This document shows, piece after piece, positions 19,817 through 30,805 of a stretch of 32,536 bases of DNA (position 1 is its first letter; each line of letters opens with the position of its first letter). The translations under genes were made by a program, and so were the position numbers. Under the pieces are notes generated by a model. The model was not told the DNA's origin. It was given only the letters and a program-made list of their open reading frames with translations, and did not search any database. Location of the stretch: IMG/VR virus record IMGVR_UViG_3300035180_000506, positions 1 through 32,536 of that record; one strand, 5' to 3'. Origin of the DNA: a virus.

Positions 19817-22800
19817 ATGTCAGAAACAGTAAGAGTTAATATAGACGTAGGCGATAATGGAACTACTGCTAAGCTTAATGAAGAGGCGGCAAAATTACGC
19901 AGTAACTATGAGGGAGCACAACGTGCAGCCTCTAGTACAAGAGCTTTTACTAGCTCGGCAGCTGCTCGTCCAGCCTCTTCAGCAATGAACCAAGCGTCAG
20001 AAGACTCTAACATGTCTCGTGGTATTGGTGGAGTAACGGGTGCTGCAGGTAGGGATTTTGCTGCTCAAGCCCAAGGTCTTGGCGGTTTAGTGCACGTATA
20101 TGCTACATTTGCAGCTAATCTATTTGCTGTAACTGCAGCATTCGCAGCACTATCAAAAGCTGCTGACGTAACTAACATGGTAAGAGGTTTAGATCAGCTA
20201 GGTGCCGTATCAGGACAAGCTCTTGGCTCAATGGCTAAGCATATTACAACACTAACTGATGGTGCAATCTCTTTAAAAGATGCAATGACTGCAACAGCTC
20301 AAGCTACTTCAGGTGGCCTTTCTAGCGAACAGATAAATCGTCTTACAGTAGTTGCAAAGAACGCCAGTCAAGCTCTTGGCAGAGATATGCCTGATGCACT
20401 ATCCCGTTTAACCCGTGGTATCGTAAAAATTGAACCAGAACTGTTAGATGAACTAGGTATTATGGCTAGGGTAATACCATCTCAACAGGAGTATGCTCGT
20501 CAGCTGGGTAAATCTGTGGTTGCTCTTACTAGCTTTGAGAAACAGCAGGCGTTTGCTAATGCCGTTATTACTGAAGGCGAAAAGAAATTTGGAGCAATCG
20601 AAATAGATGCTAACCCATACTCAAAGCTACTAGCATCAATGACTAACTTAGCTTTAGCTGGGGCAGAGTTAGCCAATAAAGTATTGGGACCAGTTGTCAA
20701 AATACTTGCAGAGAGCCCAACAGCCCTAGGTATAGCAATGGCAAGTATTGCAGGGATGTTATTAAGTAAAGCAATACCAGCTCTTACCCAATATAAACAG
20801 ATTATGTTAGATAGCGCCATTGCTTCTGGTAAGTTAGCTAAAAGTCAAAAGGATGCAGCAGAGAGTTTTGATATTGAAGGTAAGTTAGCGGCTGGAGAGA
20901 AAGCCGCTAAGAAGCTCATACTAGCTTCCGCATCTGCAGCCGCAGAAGCTCAGCATATACTGCAAACTGGTGGAAAAAGTAAATTAGCTAATATATTTAA
21001 TAAAGATGACTTTAAAGTAACAGAAAGTACATTACAAAGCATAGATAATGAGTACAATAAGGTAACAGAAAGACATATGCTGGCACAGGCAGCATATGTT
21101 AAAGCAGTTGAAGAAGGAGATAAAAAGGAGGCAGCATTAGCAGCAAGAAGAGCAAGTAATGCTGCAGAACAGGCTAAAGCAATAAGTCTGGCCAGAAGTA
21201 AAGCTGTGGACTCCATGGTACAGAGTAAAGAGGCAGACAATGCTAGAGAAAGAGCAGCAGATGAGGTAGAGAAAAATTTTAGTAGATTATCTGTAGGTGG
21301 AGCACTAGCTAAAAAAGCAGAGGATGCAGAAAAGGCTTTCTCCAAAATGGCAGTACAAGCTAATGTAGCTGGAAACGTTAAGCTGGGTGGGCTATCATAT
21401 GCATTAAAAGAGCTGAAAAAAGATATAGAAGCTACTACTATTGAATTAAAAAATGCTGATGGCACAACACAATCATTTGCCAAAGTTAAACTAGATCCAA
21501 TAGAGGCAGGGTTTGCTAGGTTAAAGGGTTTAATAACTGCCGCAGGTACTGCTATGGCTATAGTTGCAAGCTCTTTCCAAGCAGTATTAGTATATATAGG
21601 AATAGTCGTAGCAACTTTTCAAATATTAGATAGTATTTTTAGTAACAATGAAAAGCAGGCTGCTAATTATTCAACTGCGGTGGATACTCTAACAGAGTCC
21701 TTTGATAATATAGACAGAACTCTATCAACTATTGAAAAGAAAAAACCCTTAGAGCAAATTAACGCTATAAGTATTCAAGCAAGTGCTATGGCTCTAAAAG
21801 AGCTATCTGATAGTCTTATTAACGTAACACAGAGTTTTAAAGATTTAAATAAATATTCTAGTGGGTGGGATAAAGCCTGGGACTGGATGAAGGATATATT
21901 TGGTAAAGGTTCTCAAGATAAACTAGCAGAAGGTATGGGTAAATCAGTAGATAGAGCTCTACTTACCATTAGTGATCCAAAACGTAAAGAAGAAGCAACT
22001 AAAAATATACAAAGTCTATTTGGTGGAGAAGGCGTAGATATATCCGGAACAAATATTAAAAAAATGATGCAAAGCTTAAATGAGTCGGATGCTTTAGCAG
22101 TAGCAGAGAAGATTACCGAACAGTTAAAGAATATATCTATGGAAAGCTCTAATGCAGCCTCTAGACAAGCTGAATTTACTGACTCAATGAAAAAAGGTGC
22201 TAAAGCAGCAGCTGATTTATCTAATTCATATATACCAACAGATAAGGTATCTCAAGTGATAATAGCTCAAGTGGAAAGCCTAGGCAAATTAGCCTTAGCC
22301 TCTGCTAGTAGTAAAGGTGCAGTTACAGCGCTTACAGAAGCTGTAAGTTCCTTCAGTAACCTTAGTGCATTTCCACCAGAAATGGCTACTGAACTACTAA
22401 ATCATAAAAGTGATATTGAGAAAATTGGTGAGCAATATGCTACTGCAAAAGCCGAAGCCTCTTTATATACAAAAACTCTAACAGAATTAATAGCAAAACA
22501 AAAACAACTTGAAGAAAGAAAAAACCAATTAAATAGTAATGGAAGATCTGCAGCATTTATAGATATGGATTCCTCTTTACAAGCGGAGGAAAATAAACTA
22601 AAAGCTCAGATTGCTACTATGGAAAGAGCTAAAAGTGACGCAAATAAAAATGCACAAAAAGCAGAAGAAGATATGCAAGAGATTTCATCAAAGTTCACTC
22701 CTTTAATAAGTAAGTCATTACTAGATGCATTTAATGTAGTAAATAAACTAGTAGATCAGGCGGGGGAAAAAGCAGGTATTAATCTTGCAAAAGCTATAAA

Positions 22801-25800
22801 TGACCTAATCCCTGGTGGGGGGTCAGCAGAAGAGGCTACTAGGCTGGCACATGAAGAAATCTCAGTGCAGGAGAAAATGCTAGAAATAGATAGAGAAATG
22901 ATTATTGCAATGGATACTCTTGGAGCAAAATATGCTCTGTCTGTAGCAGAAGGTGATATTAAAAAGTATGAGGGAAATAAAAATTCTCCTGAGTATAAAG
23001 CAGCACTAGCTTCAAGAGATGTTGCCATAGGTACTAAAAACCTAGTAGGAATGAGTTCTGCAGAGTTAAAAGCCTTTATAGACGCAAAGAAGGGTGAGAA
23101 AGATCAAGACCAAGTTTCTTTAGCTATAAAAAAAGAAGCATTTCAACTATATCAAAAGCAAGTTAATTTAGAGGTAAAAAGTGTAGAATTAGCTGGACAG
23201 CATAATGTTATAAGTTTACAAGGGGCTATAAACTTATTAAAACAGCAAGACTCCAATATTGCTGCTGATATAGAAGCTAGTAAAAATAGAAAAGTAGCTG
23301 ATCTAAATACACTAGATATGCTAACTTCGTATTCATCTCTTTATAATGAAGTACTAGAGAAAGAAAAGCTATCTTTAAAACTACAAATAAATATGACAGA
23401 AGAAACAAAAGCTCAGCTAGCTTATGATAGTGCTAGACGGGAGCTAATTACACTAGAAAATGCTGGTGCATCCTCTTCTAGTATACAACAAGGTCGTATA
23501 CGCCTAAGTATACTAGAACAGCAACTCAATACAGCCAAACAAGTTAGAATACTAGAAGATACTAAAGCAAATCAAGAAAATGATAAAGCCAGACTAGCTT
23601 CTCTAAAGTTTATAAGAGATGAAGATGCTAAAATAGCCGATTTTCAATTAAGTATTGAGAATTCAAATATAGATTTAGATAGGAAGCGTTTGGATTCTGC
23701 AAATTCCTTATACACTTTAAATCAAGAAATGTATAATGCAGAATTAAAGGCTTTAGATATTAAAGCTGAAAAATTACGTTATAATAATGATCTATTAAAG
23801 TTAGAAAATCGCAAAGCGGACGTAATAGATCCAAAACAACAACAATTAGATAGACTAGACGCCTCTATAAAAGCTGGGACAGAAGATATAGGGTCTCAAT
23901 CTCCAGAATTTATGGCACAGCAAGTTTCTCAAGCCAGCCTTTTACGCACAGAGATTGGTAAACTTACTGATACACTTAATGCAGATACAGCGGCCTTAGT
24001 TACTTCCCATGAAAATAAGCTAATTGGTATAGAAATAGATCATAAAGCAAAAGAAGAAGTAAGATCCCTAAATGAACTATTAGCAACCCAAGCTGGAATT
24101 GTAGAAGGTTTAAGTGCAGTATTTGGTACTTTAGGCAATTCTATAGGTAGTGCTGCAGATGCCTTCTTTAAGATGAGTAATGCACAAGATAAATTAGATA
24201 AAGGTAAAGCACATGATGATGAAGAATTACGTAAAAAAGCAGATGCTAAAGAGTTTAAAACTAAAGAGGAAGAAATAAAAGCATTTGAAAAAGTAGAGAC
24301 CAAGTATAGAACAGACTCTATTAAGAATGAATTAACAGGGTATGCAAAAATAGCTGAAGGCGTAAAAGGGTTATTTAGTGAAAAAACAGTAGCATATAAG
24401 GTGTTTAATGCATTTGAAGTAGGTCTGCATGTAGCTAAACTTGGAATGGATATAGCTGAAATTACTTCTGCATGGGCTAAGGCAGGTCAAGAAAATGCTG
24501 CAACTCTATCAACAGTACCAGTTAGTGCACAAGGAGCATTAACTAAGGCGTTAGACAATGTATTCCCGTATAACTTAATAGCCTTTGCTGTAGTAGCTGC
24601 AATGTTAGCTTCAATAGGAAGTATGTCTGGAGGAGGCGGGTCAGCCCCAGCAATTCCACAAGAAGCAACAGCTCAATATAGACAAGAACAGCAAGGTACT
24701 GGCACAGTTCTGGGAGATCCAACAGCGCACTCTAACTCAATTACTAAAGGTATTGAAATACTTTCAGCCCATAGTTTCGAAATGCTTGACTATACTCATG
24801 GTATGCTAACTGCATTAAAGAGTATTGATAAAGGTATGAGTGGATTAGCAAATGCATTAGTTAAAGTTGGAGGTATTACTGGAGTTGGTGGAAAATCAGC
24901 ATTTGGTACAGTAGAATCCTCTAGTTCAAGTCCAGGATTTCTCGGTATTGGAGCAAGTAGTAGTAGTACTTCTATTACTGATACTGGTATACAACTACAG
25001 GGTACCGTTAAGCAGTTATCTGAAATGAATGGTATAATTAAACAGTATGAAACTACTGTTACTCAATGGACAAAAAGTGGCTTCTTGGGTATTGGTTCTA
25101 GTAGTGGTACTAGTGTTAATACGCAGTTTAAAGATATAATAGATAACGGTACTAAGAAACAAGTTAGTATGATATTCTCTGGTATGCGTGAGTCTATTGT
25201 AGAAGGTATGAAATTACTCTCCTTCTCCTCTAAAGATATTGCAGATTTGTTAAGTAGAGTTGATGCTATTAACTTTGTTGGAGATGCTCTGAGTGTATCC
25301 CTGAAAGGTCTTTCTGGTGATGATATTAAAAATGCCCTTAATGGTGTATTTAGTGCTGCATTTGATAAAATGGTTGGAACAGTAGCACCGTGGGCCGTTA
25401 AATTCCAAAAAGTTGGAGAGGGTCTAGGAGAAACATTCATACGTCTAGCCTCGGATGCTCGTACTCTTAATATGTCATTAGAATCTGCTGGTATGGGTGT
25501 AAATAGTTTTAACATCCAATTTGAGAAAGCGCATCCTAAAGATACTGTAAAATATGCAAGTCAAGCACAATTAACAGAACTAGATAGTGCCAATGCAGAA
25601 CATGCTGCATTAGAAGCCAAAGTTAAGAAACTTAAAGAAGGTGGGCCATTCTCACTTCGTGGTATTGTTGATGTAACCGATGACAGTATATTTACAGAGT
25701 ATACTAATGTACTGGCTAAGGCACAAGATGACCTTGCTAAGTCCGACGCTAGATTAGCAGCGGCCCAAAAGGATGTGGGGGATGCTACCACATCATGGGC

Positions 25801-27325
25801 TGAGGATCTGACAAAAGCCCAGCAATACTTATTAAACGGTGCAGGTGGAGCGGATGCTTTTAATAGTAAGTTACAGTTTATTACAGATAACTTTATGACA
25901 AGCGAGCAAAAACTAGCTCCAGTATCTGCAAGAGTTAGAAATGCTTTTGCTGATATGACACCTAAAACATCAGAAATAGGCTCAGTAGCAGGATTAGGAG
26001 CTCAACTACAATCTATGGGTCTAGCAGTACCTACCACTAGAGCTGAGTTTACTAACTTACTAACTACACTTAGTGATCCTAATAATGCTCTTGGTATTAC
26101 TACAGAGAAAGGAGCAGATTTATTTAATTCATTATTAGATATTGCACCAGCCTTCGACGCTGTCGCGTCGGCCCTAGAAGGAATAGCCAAAACAGTTGCT
26201 GATATTGTAACTCGTGGTCAAGATATGATCTTCAATATGAAGATGGATGTTGCAAACCCTGAGCAAAAATACTCTTTAGTAGATCAAAAAGCTAATGATT
26301 ATAATAAAATCATGCATGATTCTACAAAAACGTTCTCTGAACAAGCAATTGCGGCCAATAGACTATTAGATACAATAAATCAAGGCTGGGGATTACTTAA
26401 CGATAGCCAAAAGAGCGAAGGACTAGCTCAGTATACTGCTAAAGTAACTGAGGTCATGGCCTTTATGGAAAAACAGGGCATGTCAGCTATGGTTGATATG
26501 ACTCCTGATGGCATTGGTATCATTGGAGCTGTTAATTCATCTAGGGATGCTATAGTATCTGCTATAAAGTCCATAGATCCAAGTTATAACCCTAAAAATG
26601 ATCCAACTTTAGCACACGCTACAGCAGATGTAATAACTCAGCATAGTATTGGTGAAATTGTATCAAGTACACTAGCCTTAGCAAATATAGCAGGAAGTAC
26701 ATCAGCTGCATATACTGATCCATTAGCCTTGGAGGCTGAAAAGCTACCAGGTATATTAAAAACAGTATCTGAACATGACCTAGCAAATATTGATAGTATA
26801 GCTACTAAAATGGGGGCAGATTTATCCGCTAATATTAGTTCCGCAATTGCTACTAATCCAAAAATCTCGGCAATATTGGACAATCCTACTGATGCTGGTG
26901 TTAAAGCAGCCGGTATGACATCAGAACAACTACCAGCAGCAATGGCAGGTATACTAGATCATATTAATACTTCCTCATCTACTACAATGACTAATATTGA
27001 CTCAATGGTGTCTATATTTAGTAGTTTAGAAAAGAGTATAGCTAATATACCTAATAGTCCAGAGGTTGAGGCTTTCAAGCAAGATTTAGCAAGTAATAAG
27101 CAAGCACTAATAGACCAGGAATCCGCAGTTGAAGCATCTAAAGCCGCGGCAACTGCTGCAGTAGCAAATTTAGCTGCAGGTACTGGAAGTTTAGCAAATG
27201 TTACTGCTGCACTACAAGGACTAATTAGTAGTTTAGCAGCAGTAGCTAAAGAGCCTGCAAATGTAAATGTCTCTGTAAGTGTATCAGCACCTGCGGGTTC
27301 TGAAGTAGGTACTGGAGTTCACTAA
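19817..27325 (+). CDS. Tail tape measure protein
   Basis: The 2502-residue protein sets tail length and leaves through the tube at infection. The ATG at 19817 is chosen because AGAGAGG ends 8 bases before it; a GTG at 19808 overlaps this RBS. Hydrophobic segments lie at about residues 90-115, 300-325, 575-610 and 1585-1605. Between the last two, a long Lys/Glu/Ala/Gln-rich coiled coil (about 1000-1550) fills the middle. A Ser/Gly-rich stretch with two FLGIG-SSS motifs occurs near residues 1710 and 1758. No lysozyme or peptidase motif was recognised. At about 0.15 nm per residue the tail would be near 375 nm, which is long for a siphovirus. Confidence 0.96.
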   Translation: MSETVRVNIDVGDNGTTAKLNEEAAKLRSNYEGAQRAASSTRAFTSSAAARPASSAMNQASEDSNMSRGIGGVTGAAGRDFAAQAQGLGGLVHVYATFAANLFAVTAAFAALSKAADVTNMVRGLDQLGAVSGQALGSMAKHITTLTDGAISLKDAMTATAQATSGGLSSEQINRLTVVAKNASQALGRDMPDALSRLTRGIVKIEPELLDELGIMARVIPSQQEYARQLGKSVVALTSFEKQQAFANAVITEGEKKFGAIEIDANPYSKLLASMTNLALAGAELANKVLGPVVKILAESPTALGIAMASIAGMLLSKAIPALTQYKQIMLDSAIASGKLAKSQKDAAESFDIEGKLAAGEKAAKKLILASASAAAEAQHILQTGGKSKLANIFNKDDFKVTESTLQSIDNEYNKVTERHMLAQAAYVKAVEEGDKKEAALAARRASNAAEQAKAISLARSKAVDSMVQSKEADNARERAADEVEKNFSRLSVGGALAKKAEDAEKAFSKMAVQANVAGNVKLGGLSYALKELKKDIEATTIELKNADGTTQSFAKVKLDPIEAGFARLKGLITAAGTAMAIVASSFQAVLVYIGIVVATFQILDSIFSNNEKQAANYSTAVDTLTESFDNIDRTLSTIEKKKPLEQINAISIQASAMALKELSDSLINVTQSFKDLNKYSSGWDKAWDWMKDIFGKGSQDKLAEGMGKSVDRALLTISDPKRKEEATKNIQSLFGGEGVDISGTNIKKMMQSLNESDALAVAEKITEQLKNISMESSNAASRQAEFTDSMKKGAKAAADLSNSYIPTDKVSQVIIAQVESLGKLALASASSKGAVTALTEAVSSFSNLSAFPPEMATELLNHKSDIEKIGEQYATAKAEASLYTKTLTELIAKQKQLEERKNQLNSNGRSAAFIDMDSSLQAEENKLKAQIATMERAKSDANKNAQKAEEDMQEISSKFTPLISKSLLDAFNVVNKLVDQAGEKAGINLAKAINDLIPGGGSAEEATRLAHEEISVQEKMLEIDREMIIAMDTLGAKYALSVAEGDIKKYEGNKNSPEYKAALASRDVAIGTKNLVGMSSAELKAFIDAKKGEKDQDQVSLAIKKEAFQLYQKQVNLEVKSVELAGQHNVISLQGAINLLKQQDSNIAADIEASKNRKVADLNTLDMLTSYSSLYNEVLEKEKLSLKLQINMTEETKAQLAYDSARRELITLENAGASSSSIQQGRIRLSILEQQLNTAKQVRILEDTKANQENDKARLASLKFIRDEDAKIADFQLSIENSNIDLDRKRLDSANSLYTLNQEMYNAELKALDIKAEKLRYNNDLLKLENRKADVIDPKQQQLDRLDASIKAGTEDIGSQSPEFMAQQVSQASLLRTEIGKLTDTLNADTAALVTSHENKLIGIEIDHKAKEEVRSLNELLATQAGIVEGLSAVFGTLGNSIGSAADAFFKMSNAQDKLDKGKAHDDEELRKKADAKEFKTKEEEIKAFEKVETKYRTDSIKNELTGYAKIAEGVKGLFSEKTVAYKVFNAFEVGLHVAKLGMDIAEITSAWAKAGQENAATLSTVPVSAQGALTKALDNVFPYNLIAFAVVAAMLASIGSMSGGGGSAPAIPQEATAQYRQEQQGTGTVLGDPTAHSNSITKGIEILSAHSFEMLDYTHGMLTALKSIDKGMSGLANALVKVGGITGVGGKSAFGTVESSSSSPGFLGIGASSSSTSITDTGIQLQGTVKQLSEMNGIIKQYETTVTQWTKSGFLGIGSSSGTSVNTQFKDIIDNGTKKQVSMIFSGMRESIVEGMKLLSFSSKDIADLLSRVDAINFVGDALSVSLKGLSGDDIKNALNGVFSAAFDKMVGTVAPWAVKFQKVGEGLGETFIRLASDARTLNMSLESAGMGVNSFNIQFEKAHPKDTVKYASQAQLTELDSANAEHAALEAKVKKLKEGGPFSLRGIVDVTDDSIFTEYTNVLAKAQDDLAKSDARLAAAQKDVGDATTSWAEDLTKAQQYLLNGAGGADAFNSKLQFITDNFMTSEQKLAPVSARVRNAFADMTPKTSEIGSVAGLGAQLQSMGLAVPTTRAEFTNLLTTLSDPNNALGITTEKGADLFNSLLDIAPAFDAVASALEGIAKTVADIVTRGQDMIFNMKMDVANPEQKYSLVDQKANDYNKIMHDSTKTFSEQAIAANRLLDTINQGWGLLNDSQKSEGLAQYTAKVTEVMAFMEKQGMSAMVDMTPDGIGIIGAVNSSRDAIVSAIKSIDPSYNPKNDPTLAHATADVITQHSIGEIVSSTLALANIAGSTSAAYTDPLALEAEKLPGILKTVSEHDLANIDSIATKMGADLSANISSAIATNPKISAILDNPTDAGVKAAGMTSEQLPAAMAGILDHINTSSSTTMTNIDSMVSIFSSLEKSIANIPNSPEVEAFKQDLASNKQALIDQESAVEASKAAATAAVANLAAGTGSLANVTAALQGLISSLAAVAKEPANVNVSVSVSAPAGSEVGTGVH

Positions 27326-27876
27326 TGAAAACACTAACAACTGCATATTCATCTGTAGTTACTGCAACAAAAACTCTACCAGGATATTTAGTAGAGATTA
27401 TAATGCCTACTACCTATTTAAGATTTTCCTCAATAGGTGATGTTACCTGGAAAGGAAATTATTTTATAGGTAGTAGTATAAAGGTTTCTGGAATTTCTTC
27501 AAATCCTGGTGGAAATTCCACCGGAAACCTTTCTCTTAGCCCAGATCCCTCAGACCCAAATATACTAGTAGGGTACGCTCTCAACTCTAATGAGGGATTT
27601 ATGGGTAGAGAGATTAGGATTTGGTCATTTGATAGTACTCTAGTAGGTAGTACTACTACTGGAGTACTAGAAACGGCTGATGCCATACCTATATTTTCAG
27701 GAATAGGGGATAATGTAAGTATAGATAAGCTAGAAATTAATATTAGCCTATCATCTAGTAGTATTACATATCTATATGCCCCTAGAGTTAAGATATGTAA
27801 AGCAAGTGGTTTCAATTTTATTCAACCTAAAGGTCTACGTATTCCTTGGGGTAACGAAGTATTTGTATTGGAGTAA
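27325..27876 (+). CDS. Distal tail protein candidate (183 residues)
   Basis: The start ATG shares one base with the tape measure stop (TAATG), so it is translationally coupled. The sequence starts MKTLTTAYSSVVTATKTLPG, with strands YLVEIIMPTTYLRFSSIGDV and GYALNSNEGFMGREIRIWSF, and ends PRVKICKASGFNFIQPKGLR. It is beta-rich with a Cys near the C-terminus. Position between tape measure and J-like gene matches gpM/gpL-type proteins of lambda-like tails, which cap the distal tube and link it to the tip. The exact family is not certain. Confidence 0.68.
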   Translation: MKTLTTAYSSVVTATKTLPGYLVEIIMPTTYLRFSSIGDVTWKGNYFIGSSIKVSGISSNPGGNSTGNLSLSPDPSDPNILVGYALNSNEGFMGREIRIWSFDSTLVGSTTTGVLETADAIPIFSGIGDNVSIDKLEINISLSSSSITYLYAPRVKICKASGFNFIQPKGLRIPWGNEVFVLE

Positions 27877-27879
27877 TCA

Positions 27880-28206
27880 ATGGCAGTCTACCCAACATTT
27901 GGACAGGATATTAGTTCAACAGAAACACTACTAGATGATATTCAAGTAGACCGTGCCTCTAATGGCCGTATACGTTTACGTGGGTTTTATGCCTCATCAG
28001 TAAAAGAGTATACAGTAGTACATACATTAACAACAACTGATAAGGATATACTGGAAACTTTTTATAATACGAATAGAAATACTAGTTTTACTTTTACTTG
28101 GGTACCTGATAATAGCTCTCATACTTGTATGTTTAGTGGAGTACCTACGTTTACTATAATTGGCCCAGGTTTCTGGACTGTCACTACTAAATTGGTGGTG
28201 ATATAA
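27880..28206 (+). CDS. Small distal tail protein (108 residues)
   Basis: The protein starts MAVYPTFGQDISSTETLLDD and shows repeated beta strands (GRIRLRGFYASSVKEYTVVH, TSFTFTWVPDNSSHTCMF) ending in FWTVTTKLVVI. GGAG lies about 10 bases before the ATG and one base separates its stop from the next ATG. Such small beta proteins next to the tip gene are common in long-tailed phages; it probably joins the distal tail ring to the J-like tip. No catalytic residues are seen. Confidence 0.65.
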   Translation: MAVYPTFGQDISSTETLLDDIQVDRASNGRIRLRGFYASSVKEYTVVHTLTTTDKDILETFYNTNRNTSFTFTWVPDNSSHTCMFSGVPTFTIIGPGFWTVTTKLVVI

Positions 28207-28207
28207 T

Positions 28208-30805
28208 ATGCTATATTTACCAAATGTAAGTTGGGCTTCAACAAATAAAGATGTACCATCAAAAGATACAGTAAATTCTACTGCTACAGATCCTAAAGAT
28301 ACTCAACTAACAGTAGCTGCTGCAAATGCACCTATTCCTATTATATATGGTACTGTACGCTTAGGCCCTAAAATTGCATATGTAGCTCCAAAGGATTCAA
28401 GTCTAGTAATACTTGCGGTATGGGGGCATGGAGAAACAGATAGTAGTATAGCACCAACGTTCACTGTAGATGATAAACCTTTACCAGCAGGTATAAGTAT
28501 ATCACACTACTATGGAACTCAAACGCAACTAGTTGATACTAATATGGCATCAGCTTTAGCTGGGTATACAGATACACTACCTGGTATAACTTATTCAGTT
28601 ATAACTGTACCATCGGGCACAAGTGCTGGGTTTCCAAGAATCAATGCACTAATTAGAGGTCAAAAGGTATATGATCCTAGACTAGATAGTACTAATGGAG
28701 GTAGCGGGTCTCAAAGAGTGAATACTCCTAGTACCTGGACCTATTCAGATAATCCAGCACTATGTTTAGCTGATTTTATAACTAATAGTACCTATGGGGT
28801 TGGACTTCAAGTAGATTGGGCAAGTGTAATACTTACTGCTAATTTTAATGATACTTTAGTTGGAAATCCAACGGAAAAATCTAGAACGTTAAATTTAGCC
28901 ATAGAATCCCCACAAATGTGTGAAGCGTGGTTAGAAACCCTTAGACTATATGCTAGTTGCTGGCTAGTACGTTCTGGAGATATTATTAAACTAGTACCGG
29001 ATATGCCGGGCTCTTCAGTATATACTTTTGATCATGATAGTGGAAATATTAAAGATATACTTAATATCAAAAAACGTGGTATACTAAATACCCCTAACGT
29101 AATGATATTAAATTATACTGATACTACTACTATACCGTATAAAAGCAATGATGTAACTATAGACAATAGTGGAGTAGCAGGCAGGAAAGAAAGTTCAATA
29201 AGTCTACCTGGTATCAATAGGTATTCACAGGGGTATAGAGAAGCAGTTGAACGGTATAATAAGCTTACCCTAAATGATCTGACTTTCGACCTTGACATCT
29301 TCGATGTAGGTATTCAATTTGAGATAGGTGATATAGTTGGAGTTAAGCATCCAATTGGTATTGCAGATCAGTCTGGTAATGCTAAATTAATGCGTATAAT
29401 GGGCATTAACTCTAATAGTGCAGGTAGATATACCTTAAATTTAACTGAGTATGACCCGGCTGTTTATTCTAATATAGTTAATCCAGAACCTACTTGGGAT
29501 GATACTTCTTTTATAGATCCTACTAATCCTCCTGCAGTAGTTGGACTTACTGCGATAGAAGAGGTATATCAACTAGAGAATGGTACTTGGGCTAGTCGTA
29601 TAAAGGCAACTTGGTCATCAGCAATAAATTATCCCTATTTATCAACTTATTTAGTAGAGCTAACTCAAGCAGGCGAGTTAATAGATACAAAAAGAGTTAG
29701 AGAACAAACCTATAGATCTGCTACACTTAAAGAGGGTCTTGAATACGTCATTAAAGTAGCTATTATTAGTAGTATTGGTAGTATTGGTACTTGGGCCCAG
29801 TATAATGTAATTGCTAAAGGTAAATACTTAATACCTAGCAATGTACCTAGTGTATCTGCATTTGAAGCCGGCGGCACTGTATATATCTCATGGACACCGG
29901 CAGTTGATATAGACATCTGGCGATATGAGGTGCGTTATGGAGCTGTAGGAGTAGCTTGGGAATCCACATTGCTCATTGATCGCGTTGACGCCTTACGCCT
30001 TACATCAGATCAGATACCGGTGGGAACATGGACGATCCACGTCAAAGCAGTGGATTCGGTGGGACAGTACAGCACAACAGCAGCTACCGCAAATGTCACT
30101 GTCACTAGCGATGCAGCAGCGTTCCTAGTTGCCAGCTATGATCATACCAATCCGACATTAACTAATATGGCTAGTTACACGATTAATCCAACAGACACGA
30201 ATAGTTACGCAGTAACGGAGGACGGCGTGATGGCAGCAACCAAGTTTCCTAATACGTCAAGTAGCTATGGAAATATTGCAGCTACTTACCATAATAGTGT
30301 GACAAGCACATGGCTTGGCGAGGTGGAGGACTTCGGTCTGGTACTCAGCGGACAGTGGACTGGAACGGCGACGGTTACCGATATTTCTGGATCGCATATC
30401 AGCTATCTTGGGAACTCGCTTGACAACTCAACATGGAATTATCCAGCCGGGCTAAGCCAGAAACTAAATGCCAGATTCGCCAAGATGAAGCATGAGTCTC
30501 TGACTACCAGCACCCTAAAAGTCACTATACCAACTCAGAATATCCGAGTAGACGCCGTTCCGCGAGAAGAAGTCGGCACAGGCACTAGTAGCTCATCTGG
30601 CCCGGTAACAATCACGCTGGCTAATCAATACGTGGCAGTGAAAAAGATCACCATCACACCGCAAGGAACAACGGCAAGATCATCTACCTATGATAACATT
30701 ATCATAGGCGGAAGCACAGGAGCAACAACTTTTGACGTTTACGTCTTCGACCAATCCGGGGCAAAAATTGCCTCACCATTCCGTTATGAATGGCAAGGAG
30801 TATAA
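28208..30805 (+). CDS. Tail tip protein (lambda J-like, host specificity)
   Basis: The 865-residue protein has a J-like N-terminal and central part: NAPIPIIYGTVRLGPKIAYV near residue 39, LADFITNSTYGVGLQVDWAS near 185, and WLETLRLYASCWLVRSGDII near 241, then VSRYDN-type hub strands. Fibronectin-III-like domains follow at about 441-535 and 541-635 (VYISWTPAVDIDIWRYEVRY). The last 230 residues are a separate beta-rich module. This protein forms the tail tip and contacts the receptor. From about residue 553 the DNA changes composition and codon use, so the distal, receptor-facing part was probably acquired by recombination. Confidence 0.88.
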   Translation: MLYLPNVSWASTNKDVPSKDTVNSTATDPKDTQLTVAAANAPIPIIYGTVRLGPKIAYVAPKDSSLVILAVWGHGETDSSIAPTFTVDDKPLPAGISISHYYGTQTQLVDTNMASALAGYTDTLPGITYSVITVPSGTSAGFPRINALIRGQKVYDPRLDSTNGGSGSQRVNTPSTWTYSDNPALCLADFITNSTYGVGLQVDWASVILTANFNDTLVGNPTEKSRTLNLAIESPQMCEAWLETLRLYASCWLVRSGDIIKLVPDMPGSSVYTFDHDSGNIKDILNIKKRGILNTPNVMILNYTDTTTIPYKSNDVTIDNSGVAGRKESSISLPGINRYSQGYREAVERYNKLTLNDLTFDLDIFDVGIQFEIGDIVGVKHPIGIADQSGNAKLMRIMGINSNSAGRYTLNLTEYDPAVYSNIVNPEPTWDDTSFIDPTNPPAVVGLTAIEEVYQLENGTWASRIKATWSSAINYPYLSTYLVELTQAGELIDTKRVREQTYRSATLKEGLEYVIKVAIISSIGSIGTWAQYNVIAKGKYLIPSNVPSVSAFEAGGTVYISWTPAVDIDIWRYEVRYGAVGVAWESTLLIDRVDALRLTSDQIPVGTWTIHVKAVDSVGQYSTTAATANVTVTSDAAAFLVASYDHTNPTLTNMASYTINPTDTNSYAVTEDGVMAATKFPNTSSSYGNIAATYHNSVTSTWLGEVEDFGLVLSGQWTGTATVTDISGSHISYLGNSLDNSTWNYPAGLSQKLNARFAKMKHESLTTSTLKVTIPTQNIRVDAVPREEVGTGTSSSSGPVTITLANQYVAVKKITITPQGTTARSSTYDNIIIGGSTGATTFDVYVFDQSGAKIASPFRYEWQGV

